Of a stretch of DNA of 5,437 nt, positions 1-5,386 are shown one piece after another. The position numbers and the translations under genes were made by a program. How positions within the stretch are numbered: the first letter of the stretch is position 1; each line of letters opens with the position of its first letter. The notes below the pieces were generated by a model. It saw only the letters and a program-made list of their open reading frames with translations, made no database searches and was not told the DNA's origin. This stretch comes from Candidatus Uhrbacteria bacterium (GTDB taxonomy: Bacteria; Patescibacteriota; Patescibacteriia; 2-12-FULL-60-25). The stretch covers positions 1 to 5,437 of the forward strand of contig VGLT01000057.1 in the NCBI GenBank assembly GCA_016866635.1, given 5' to 3'.

Positions 1-60
1 AACAAGATTAATTCCAAGAAAGCCGGAGCCACCGGTGATAAAAAATTTCATGGTCACCAT
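1..60 (-). CDS. NAD-dependent epimerase/dehydratase (extended SDR), N-terminal fragment
   Basis: Read on the minus strand, the first 60 bases give an open frame starting MVTMKFFITGGSGFLGINLV and running off the left edge. The segment TGGSGFLG is the glycine-rich NAD(P)-binding turn (TGGxGFxG) at the very N-terminus of extended short-chain dehydrogenases, such as nucleotide-sugar 4-epimerases and 4,6-dehydratases. A hydrophobic first beta strand (KFFIT) precedes it, as expected. The start may be the ATG at 60, the ATG at 51 (which gives the usual MKFFITGG beginning), or an in-frame ATG at 75. No good Shine-Dalgarno sequence separates them. The gene is divergent from the SMR-like gene. Only about 20 residues are visible, so substrate and exact family cannot be told. 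A DprE2-type classical SDR seems less likely than an extended SDR because of the GGSGFLG pattern. Confidence 0.72.
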   Translation of the reverse strand, partial: MVTMKFFITGGSGFLGINLV

Positions 61-122
61 GATAACAAGGCTCATCAGATTTGCAAATGTTCGTTTTTTT
101 GTTAAAGTCTTCTCTATATTTT
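61..122. promoter_or_regulatory. Divergent intergenic spacer with 10-bp palindrome
   Basis: This AT-rich 62-base spacer separates the starts of two divergent genes and should hold signals for both. A perfect 10-base palindrome, ATTTGCAAAT, lies at 79-88 and could be an operator half-site pair. A TATATT at 115-120 resembles a -10 box, but it has no fitting -35 and sits too close to the ATG at 123. I could not find a convincing sigma-70 promoter on either strand. The palindrome alone is not statistically striking, as a few of this size are expected by chance in a window this long. Confidence 0.3.
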
Positions 123-482
123 ATGCTTGCGTACGCGTATCTCCTGCTCGCTTTTCTTCTCAATTCCATCGGCGCTATTCTTGTGAAGATGCACGCCCAG
201 CATGGGTTTCAGATGAGCGGTGGTTTTTTTTCTCTCCTGATCGGCAATAGATATTTTCTCCTTGCATTAGTAGCTTTCGCTGGTAATGTCGTGGCGTATT
301 CTTTTGCACTCACGCGTCTACCGCTTTCCATTGCGTATCCGGCGATGATCGTTGGAAGTTTTATGGTGGTGAGCTGCTTTTCCTTTCTGTATTTTAAGGA
401 GAATATCCAGGTGATGCAGATCGTGGGCTATGCGTGTATTGTGTTTGGTATTTTTTGCGTCCTCCGATTTGCCCGGGTATGA
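123..482 (+). CDS. SMR/EamA-type four-helix membrane protein, ArnE-like probable lipid-sugar flippase subunit
   Basis: The product is 119 residues with four hydrophobic segments at about 3-21, 44-63, 69-91 and 97-115, the size and topology of the small multidrug resistance family. The ATG at 123 is chosen because MLAYAYLLLAFLLNSIG then lines up without gaps with the first helix of E. coli EmrE (MNPYIYLGGAILAEVIG). A TTG at 81 or ATG at 87 would add 14 or 12 residues with no counterpart; the TTG has an AAGG 10 bases upstream. In this alignment the essential EmrE Glu14 is Asn14 and Trp63 is Met75, while the Tyr60 equivalent is Tyr72. The third helix carries IAYP, as in ArnE of the aminoarabinose flippase, instead of the drug-exporter IAYAIW. 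A proton-coupled drug antiporter is therefore unlikely. Transport of a polyprenyl-phosphate sugar is inferred from ArnE resemblance and from the overlap (ATGA, 479-482) with a lipid-pentose synthase gene. It may act as a homodimer or need a partner not seen here. Confidence 0.82.
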   Translation: MLAYAYLLLAFLLNSIGAILVKMHAQHGFQMSGGFFSLLIGNRYFLLALVAFAGNVVAYSFALTRLPLSIAYPAMIVGSFMVVSCFSFLYFKENIQVMQIVGYACIVFGIFCVLRFARV

Positions 483-1756
483 AGCAACGCGAATTTTTTG
501 TTGATCTCCCGGTTGATCGTATTCGTGGTTTGAAGGTGATTCTCGATGTGGATGGGACCATCACTCCAGACAGGCAAGGATCCATCACCCCGGAAGCCGT
601 GGCCAAAATTGAAGAAATCAAAAAAGCCGGTCATCGTGTATTCATTTCTTCAAACGGTTCTCCAAAACATGCAGAAGCATTCGCTCAGAGAGCGGGGGTT
701 GAGACGATCATCGGCAAAAAACCTTTTAGCGCTGCTTTCAACAAATATCTCTCAACAGGAGAGTTGGTAACGGTCATTGGTGATAAAGGGATCACCGATG
801 GCCTTTTGGCTCGCCGACTTGGAGCAGACTTTATTCACGTCAGAAGATTAACGAGTGCGCAGGACTCCGTGATGGCCCAGATATCCTATGGAATAGATTT
901 TTTCGTATCTCAAAGTCTGCCGTTTGTTCTCCTGGCACGTCCTTGGCAATGGATAAAAAATCTTCTTATTTTTGCCCCCATCTTTTTTGCAGGAAACATT
1001 TTATCTACTCCCGCCCTCGGAAGAACCGCCCTTGCCTTCTGTATTTTTTCATTTGCCGCGAGCGCCGTCTATATCATCAATGACCTATTTGATCGGGAGA
1101 CCGACATGCTCCATCCCAAAAAATCAAGACGCCCACTCGCAGCAAAAGACCTCTCGCCACGTGCCGCGCTTCTCTTTGCGTCCCTGATCATTGGCCTTGA
1201 TCTCTATCTAGTAACATGGATCCCTTGGTTAGGAGTTCCGATTTTTTTGTATATCATCTTCAATCTTATTTATTCTCGCTGGTTAAAACATGTGGCCATC
1301 ATCGATGTCACGATGATTGCCGCTTTTTATATTTTGCGCATTATCGCTGGAGGTATTGCAGCGGGTGTGCCACTTTCCCCCTGGATCACCCTCTGCACTT
1401 TCTTCGGAGCCCTGTTCATTGTCATTGGCAAGCGTCGCGCGGAAATGGATCAAAAATCACGTCGTGCCGTCCTTGAAAAGTACTCGTGCCAAGCGTTAGA
1501 TTTTATGCTTGCCATCTCAGCAAGCATCGCCATTATTTCGTACGGAATTTGGAGCAGCGTGGGGCATGCGTCGATCTATCTGGTCTATTCAACGATATTT
1601 GTCGTGATTGCTTTACTCCGGCTATTGAATCGAATCTATATTAGTCCTCAGAGTGCGGAATCGCCCGACATGCTTGTGTTTAAAGATTATTGGATTCTAG
1701 GATCATTTATTTCATGGGCTCTCTTTGTTTTTTTTATCTTTTACCTGTCACTGTAG
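479..1756 (+). CDS. HAD phosphatase-UbiA prenyltransferase fusion, DPPR synthase-like
   Basis: The 425-residue product has two domains. Residues about 18-123 form a short, cap-less HAD phosphatase (subfamily III/YqeG-like) with all four motifs: DVDGT (nucleophile Asp23, acid/base Asp25), SSNGS (57-61), Lys80/81 in GKKP, and GDKGITD (Asp102, Asp107). After a linker (about 124-145), residues 146-425 form a multi-helix UbiA-family membrane enzyme. It has RPWQWIKN (154-161), the metal-binding NDLFDRETD (201-209), HPKKSRRPLA (212-221), YSRWLKH (265-271) with Asp276, and GKRRAE (317-322). These match decaprenyl-phosphate phosphoribosyltransferases such as mycobacterial Rv3806c, not quinone or heme prenyltransferases. 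The expected reaction is PRPP plus polyprenyl phosphate giving polyprenyl-phospho-5-phosphoribose on the cytoplasmic face; the HAD domain would then remove the 5-phosphate. The ATG at 479 is preferred over an in-frame GTG at 434 because it overlaps the upstream stop by ATGA and follows sequence that belongs to the SMR gene. No Shine-Dalgarno is seen, so translation is probably coupled. The family call is strong; the HAD substrate is inferred. Confidence 0.9.
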   Translation: MKQREFFVDLPVDRIRGLKVILDVDGTITPDRQGSITPEAVAKIEEIKKAGHRVFISSNGSPKHAEAFAQRAGVETIIGKKPFSAAFNKYLSTGELVTVIGDKGITDGLLARRLGADFIHVRRLTSAQDSVMAQISYGIDFFVSQSLPFVLLARPWQWIKNLLIFAPIFFAGNILSTPALGRTALAFCIFSFAASAVYIINDLFDRETDMLHPKKSRRPLAAKDLSPRAALLFASLIIGLDLYLVTWIPWLGVPIFLYIIFNLIYSRWLKHVAIIDVTMIAAFYILRIIAGGIAAGVPLSPWITLCTFFGALFIVIGKRRAEMDQKSRRAVLEKYSCQALDFMLAISASIAIISYGIWSSVGHASIYLVYSTIFVVIALLRLLNRIYISPQSAESPDMLVFKDYWILGSFISWALFVFFIFYLSL

Positions 1757-1784
1757 CGATCAAAGCATCCAGGACTTTGCATCG
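1757..1784. terminator. Hairpin filling the convergent spacer, possible bidirectional terminator
   Basis: The whole space between the two convergent stop codons forms one inverted repeat. CGATCAAAG (1757-1765) pairs with CTTTG (1775-1779) and ATCG (1781-1784), with a single bulged C at 1780 and a 9-base loop at 1766-1774. The stem is 9 pairs of mixed composition. Neither strand has a T-run directly after the stem, so it is not a textbook intrinsic terminator. It could work as a weak bidirectional terminator or as a 3'-end stabilising stem for both messages. Confidence 0.4.
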
Positions 1785-3341
1785 TCAACGCACCTGAAAC
1801 AACCTCAGTTTGGAATCATGATACACACTGTGTTCCTTTAAAACCTGCTTCGGATGTAGGAACGTCAGATCATTCCGCCCAAAAAATGGTCGATAGCGAT
1901 ATTCAACGGCAATATCATAGTCCAGAATATAATCGATCTGTTCTTGCTTGAGATACGTATACATGGTTCGTTCACGCAATGCATGAAAGGCGCTGATATT
2001 CACCAATCCATCAAGATTAATAATAGGTCGCCCAGAATAATATCCGTAGATACCTGCATTATAGGCACCTACCCTGGCCTCGGCGGGAACAAGTGTGGCA
2101 AGGGCCTTTGCCGCTTGATACATTTCCCATTGATTTTTAAACGGGGCCGTGGGGAAAGGATTTTGAGACCAAAATAATCCCAAGCACAAAAAAATGACCA
2201 TGAAGCTTTTGCGCCACGTAAGAGGAACGGATCCCAACCATTGACCCAGAATCAAGAGAGCCAGGATCGGTCCAAAGCTAAAATACCATTCTCTTCCAGA
2301 CCAGCGCACCGCTCCTTGAAGGAAGGTGTAGATCACAAATCCCAGTATCAAGATCACCGTCAACGATGCGAGAAAGCTTCTTGCCTGCTTTTTCCGCTTG
2401 AGCTGTATCATCCAAGCACAAAAACCAAGGAGCACAACCCATACGAACCAGGAAAAACCACTCACATGAGCCGCGATGCGGAGCGTTTGTCCCCATTGAT
2501 ACACGCTCCAAACCACAGGCTCCCACCAGGCTCGATCCTTATAATAAAAGAGTGTTTTATTCACCAACGAAAAAGCAAAACCACTCTGAGGGATCAGGGC
2601 ATGGAACGTCAACCAAGACCATATCAACCACATGCCAAGCAAAAGCGCCCCGGGGAGAAAAACATACACATAATCTTTCACCTTCCAGTCACGGAGCGAT
2701 GTGAAGAGCAGCACAAGCCCAAGACAGGCGATAAAAATCGCATAATCTATCCGAGCGAGAATCGTGAGGGCGGCTAGACATGAAAACAGTCCAAGCCATT
2801 TGGATGAACGTGTCTGCTGAGAGGTAACATACTGCGACAGACACACGGTTGTGGCGAGCAGAAAAAAGTTTGCCAGCGCCGATTCTAAACCATTGATTCC
2901 ATGTGCGATAATCCAAGGATTTAAAAAATACAACAGGGCAACGATGAGCCTGGCTCCAAAGGCCATCTTCCATTTCCCCAACCACCAAATCAACAAAATA
3001 CCCGTGGCTACATCCAAGAGCGCTCCCGACGTGAGAAGAATGTGGATCGGAAAATCTTGAGACGAAAACGATGGGAACAAACGGTATACGGCTGTGGCGA
3101 TCGCCATCCAAAGCGGGTGATATCCATTTGTGAGATGTATCCCATCAAATGAGGACAAGCCGTTCTCGGCGAGCTGTCGTGCAATCGTAAAATAGTAATA
3201 ACTATCATCAGGTAAAATCCGCGTCAGCAGATCCACGGTTCCACTCCACGCAAGAAACAAGCGAATCCCCAAACCACACATGATGATTGACCCAAGGAGC
3301 AATAGGTTGCCCCACTTAGTCCACACGTTTTGCAAAAACAT
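1785..3341 (-). CDS. GT-C family multi-pass membrane glycosyltransferase
   Basis: The product is 518 residues from the ATG at 3341, with many hydrophobic helices up to about residue 395 and a soluble C-terminal tail. The first extracytoplasmic loop has the GT-C acidic motif PDDSYYY (Asp45, Asp46, catalytic region), followed by TNGYHPLW (71-78). Further on are NGLESAL (150-156), LARIDY (195-200), GREWYF (349-354) and a C-terminal block with NLDGLVN (442-448). The DD...TNGYHPLW...GLE...R-D layout recalls AftB-type arabinofuranosyltransferases and related uncharacterised bacterial GT-C proteins, which use polyprenyl-phosphate sugars on the outer membrane face. The donor could be the lipid-linked pentose made by the convergent HAD-UbiA enzyme, but that is inference. 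The start is uncertain: ATG 3341 overlaps the methyltransferase gene by 26 bases. A TTG at 3368 would add 9 residues; a TTG at 3302 follows a GGGG run by 7 bases and would remove 13. The reading frame is intact and the gene is probably co-transcribed with the methyltransferase upstream. Confidence 0.85.
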   Translation of the reverse strand: MFLQNVWTKWGNLLLLGSIIMCGLGIRLFLAWSGTVDLLTRILPDDSYYYFTIARQLAENGLSSFDGIHLTNGYHPLWMAIATAVYRLFPSFSSQDFPIHILLTSGALLDVATGILLIWWLGKWKMAFGARLIVALLYFLNPWIIAHGINGLESALANFFLLATTVCLSQYVTSQQTRSSKWLGLFSCLAALTILARIDYAIFIACLGLVLLFTSLRDWKVKDYVYVFLPGALLLGMWLIWSWLTFHALIPQSGFAFSLVNKTLFYYKDRAWWEPVVWSVYQWGQTLRIAAHVSGFSWFVWVVLLGFCAWMIQLKRKKQARSFLASLTVILILGFVIYTFLQGAVRWSGREWYFSFGPILALLILGQWLGSVPLTWRKSFMVIFLCLGLFWSQNPFPTAPFKNQWEMYQAAKALATLVPAEARVGAYNAGIYGYYSGRPIINLDGLVNISAFHALRERTMYTYLKQEQIDYILDYDIAVEYRYRPFFGRNDLTFLHPKQVLKEHSVYHDSKLRLFQVR

Positions 3342-4272
3342 ATAACCCAGAAGAATGTTTATGAGCAAGTTGAAGATACATCCACACCGCGACGGCGGGA
3401 AAGAAAAAAAGCATCCAATCTTTCATTTTTGCTAAGCGTTTTGCCCACACGACAGATCGCGAAGGAATTCCTGCAGGTCGCGAACCTTGTGAGGACACTT
3501 GAGTTTGACGCACGCGTGATACTAAATTGAATGAAAGATAGGATTGGGTCCAAAAATGAAACTTCGTAATCAGCTGTTGCAACGTGACTGGCTTTTGGAC
3601 GATCCGAACTACTTGGAATCCGTGCCGTTGCAAAAAGAGACGCAAAGCCTCCTTGGTCCAGCGCGTGAGATGTCGCGGCGGTTTATCGTGCAATTGAAAC
3701 GGGTGCCACGCTTCCGCATCTGGAACAGACAGGGCAATGCATCCTCCTGGACTCAACAAGCCTTTGACCGATTTCAGAAATGCGTTTGGTTGATCAAGAT
3801 GTTCGAGCACCTCAAAAAACGTTACCTTGTTATATGTTTTATGAGCCATCGACAGTTGATCAACATCTCCAACATGGACGTCCTCGAGATGAAATATCTC
3901 TCGAGCAACGCGGACTGCATCCGGATCAAAATCGATCCCAGAAACCCGGTATCCGGTCTTTTGAGCTGCTGCTAAAAAATTTCCCGTTCCACATCCCACA
4001 TCGAGGAGCGTTCCCCTCTCTTGTTCCTTCTCTTGTAAAAATAATTGATGCGTATCAACCGGGTCTAACAATGGATCTTGATTTCGACCATGATAGCGAG
4101 AATCGTTTTGATACCACTCTGCTCCGGGATTTTGAAAGGGCCACCAAAACATCCCCTGACAACCCGCACACCGCCACAAGTCATACGTGTGAAACGCCTC
4201 CCGGTGGCTCAATGTTTGACCGTTGCATAAAGGACAGTGCTCAGGGGCCTGGATCATACACGGGTAAAACAT
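3316..4272 (-). CDS. Class I SAM-dependent methyltransferase with N-terminal zinc ribbon
   Basis: The product is 318 residues from the ATG at 4272. It opens with a CPLC...CAGC zinc ribbon (Cys13, 16, 35, 38), then a Rossmann methyltransferase domain. SAM motif I is LLDVGCGTGNF (89-99), the acidic residue after strand 2 is Asp114 in GIDFDP, an acidic GDVDQL follows at 135-140, and motif IV/post-IV is FFEVLEHLD (152-160). This is the Methyltransf_23 type common in glycan and secondary-metabolite clusters, where it methylates sugars or lipids; the target here is unknown. A hydrophobic, aromatic stretch (about 286-303, WMLFFFPAVAVWMYLQLA) near the C-terminus may sit on or in the membrane. The start is debatable. 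ATG 4257 (MIQAPEHCPLC) fits the family's short lead-in. TTG 4296 has GGAG 4 bases upstream. ATG 4272 is a middle choice without a Shine-Dalgarno. Its 3' end overlaps the GT-C gene start, which indicates a two-gene operon. Confidence 0.88.
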   Translation of the reverse strand: MFYPCMIQAPEHCPLCNGQTLSHREAFHTYDLWRCAGCQGMFWWPFQNPGAEWYQNDSRYHGRNQDPLLDPVDTHQLFLQEKEQERGTLLDVGCGTGNFLAAAQKTGYRVSGIDFDPDAVRVAREIFHLEDVHVGDVDQLSMAHKTYNKVTFFEVLEHLDQPNAFLKSVKGLLSPGGCIALSVPDAEAWHPFQLHDKPPRHLTRWTKEALRLFLQRHGFQVVRIVQKPVTLQQLITKFHFWTQSYLSFNLVSRVRQTQVSSQGSRPAGIPSRSVVWAKRLAKMKDWMLFFFPAVAVWMYLQLAHKHSSGLYVFAKRVD

Positions 4273-4296
4273 AACAAATTGATCACAAATCGGCAA
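4268..4296 (-). promoter_or_regulatory. Candidate sigma-70-like promoter for the methyltransferase/GT-C operon
   Basis: On the minus strand, TTGCCG (4296-4291) and TATGTT (4273-4268) are separated by exactly 17 bases, each matching 4 of 6 consensus positions. Transcription would begin near 4261, which would only allow the ATG at 4257 with an almost leaderless message. A rival pair further upstream is TTGGCA (4325-4320) with GATCAT 18 bases later, which would leave room for ATG 4272. Neither is strong. Confidence 0.25.
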
Positions 4297-4336
4297 TGAT
4301 CTCCGAGGGAATCTGGCCTTGCCAAACGATAAAATA

Positions 4337-4352
4337 TCCTGGTACCCTAGGA
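4337..4352 (+). promoter_or_regulatory. Ribosome binding site of the oxidoreductase gene inside a small hairpin
   Basis: AGGA (4349-4352) lies 8 bases before the ATG at 4361 and is the only clear Shine-Dalgarno in the window that sits well placed before a preferred start. It decides that start over ATG 4352 and TTG 4319. Just upstream, TCCTGG (4337-4342) can pair with CTAGGA (4347-4352), including one G-T pair, around a 4-base loop, so AGGA would be held in a stem. A -10-like TAAAAT is at 4330-4335 without a recognisable -35. The remainder of the divergent spacer 4273-4360 also has TGGC-CTT-GCCA (4314-4324) and two ACAAAT copies 11 bases apart (4274, 4285). Confidence 0.5.
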
Positions 4353-4360
4353 TGGATTTT

Positions 4361-5386
4361 ATGGAAAAAATCTCTATCGCTATCGTTGGTTTTGGATACT
4401 GGAGCCCAAAGTTGATTCGAAATTTTGGTAAATGCCAAAACGCTCACATCGCCGCGGTGTGTGAAAAAGACGAAACCAAATGGCCTGCGATCAAGGAGCT
4501 CTTACCAGAAACAAAAATATATTTGCACTATACGGAAGCTCTTCAAAACACAGACATCCAAGCGGTGGTCATTGCGACGACCGTCTCTTCCCATTACCGG
4601 ATTGCCCAAGAGGCGCTCTTGCAAAACAAACACGTTCTGATCGAAAAGCCCATGACGATCACCGGAAAAGAGGCAGACCGACTGGTCCGTTTAGCGCAAA
4701 AAAAACAGCGCATCTTGATGGTCGATCATACGTTTATTTATTCACCTCCGATCCAAGAACTCAAGCGATTGATCGATGAACAAACGCTCGGAGATATGTA
4801 TTCCTATCAATCCAGCCGCCTCAATCTCGGATTGTTCCAACGTGATGTAAACGTCTTGTATGATTTGGCGCCGCACGATTTTTCCATTCTGCGTTACTTG
4901 ATCCCAGAAAAACCCAAGGACATTTCTGCCATTGGTTCTTGTCCGATCCATCATCCCTTGCAAACAAAACCTCAAGAAAGCATCGTGTACGTCTCTGTGC
5001 GCTATCCCAGCGGTTTAATTGCGCATATTCATGTGAGTTGGCTCTCCCCCATCAAGGTCCGAAAAACCACCCTCATTGGAAGCAAAAAGATGGCTTTATA
5101 CGATCTCTTAGATCCACAGGGAAAAATAAAAATTTATGATCAGGGGGTTGAACTTCGGGAAGTGCAACAACGCTATGAACCGCTATTTGATTACCGTATC
5201 GGTTCAACCGATACCCCGTCCATCCGAGAAACGGAAGATTTAGAAGAGGTCGCAAAAGACTTTTTGCGATGCATTGAACAAGGGGCAAAGCCCTTAGTGG
5301 ACGGAACCTTTGGTCGTGATGTGGTATACCTCCTGGAAGCCGCTCAACGATCGCTCAATAAAAAAGGGAAATGGGTTTCTGTTTAA
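4361..5386 (+). CDS. Gfo/Idh/MocA family NAD(P)-dependent sugar oxidoreductase
   Basis: The product is 341 residues, a normal length for the family. Residues 1-120 form the Rossmann domain: IAIVGFGYWSPKLIRNF at 6-22 is the nucleotide-binding loop, with Glu35 at the end of strand 2, and EKP at 95-97 is the family signature. The second domain carries DHTFIYSPPI (122-131) and DLAPHD (168-173), where Asp168 and His172 are the expected catalytic pair. The pattern LNLG...DVN followed by DLAPHD is typical of members in polysaccharide clusters that oxidise UDP-sugars at C3 (WbpB/WlbA-like), but the exact substrate cannot be fixed. The usual GYWGPNL is GYWSPKL here, so the third glycine of GxGxxG is Ser15. 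The start at 4361 is chosen for the AGGA 8 bases upstream and for the family's N-terminus; TTG 4319 and ATG 4352 are alternatives. It is divergent from the methyltransferase/GT-C pair. No aminotransferase or acetyltransferase partner is visible in the window. Confidence 0.92.
   Translation: MEKISIAIVGFGYWSPKLIRNFGKCQNAHIAAVCEKDETKWPAIKELLPETKIYLHYTEALQNTDIQAVVIATTVSSHYRIAQEALLQNKHVLIEKPMTITGKEADRLVRLAQKKQRILMVDHTFIYSPPIQELKRLIDEQTLGDMYSYQSSRLNLGLFQRDVNVLYDLAPHDFSILRYLIPEKPKDISAIGSCPIHHPLQTKPQESIVYVSVRYPSGLIAHIHVSWLSPIKVRKTTLIGSKKMALYDLLDPQGKIKIYDQGVELREVQQRYEPLFDYRIGSTDTPSIRETEDLEEVAKDFLRCIEQGAKPLVDGTFGRDVVYLLEAAQRSLNKKGKWVSV

Noticed and set aside
35..250. 71-codon plus-strand open frame at the left edge
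   Set aside because: It overlaps the SMR-like gene in another phase and is basic and low in membrane character, while the SMR frame aligns to EmrE and ArnE.
123..482. Drug-resistance efflux pump
   Set aside because: The family size fits, but the essential glutamate and tryptophan of drug exporters are absent and the context is lipid-sugar biosynthesis.
479..1756. Ubiquinone, menaquinone or heme prenyltransferase
   Set aside because: The NDLFDRETD, HPKKSRRPLA, YSRWLKH and GKRRAE pattern matches DPPR synthases, and the neighbours are not quinone or heme genes.
2241..2777. 178-codon open frame on the plus strand
   Set aside because: It lies antisense inside the GT-C gene, its translation is rich in Pro, His, Lys and Arg with no domain pattern, and the minus-strand frame has clear helices and motifs.
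2689..3111. 140-codon minus-strand open frame in another phase
   Set aside because: It overlaps the GT-C coding sequence in a shifted frame, and the GT-C frame is unbroken through it, so no frameshift needs explaining.
3544..4274. Plus-strand open frames of 143 and 164 codons
   Set aside because: They are antisense to the methyltransferase gene, whose zinc ribbon and SAM motifs make it the real frame; these show no recognisable motif.
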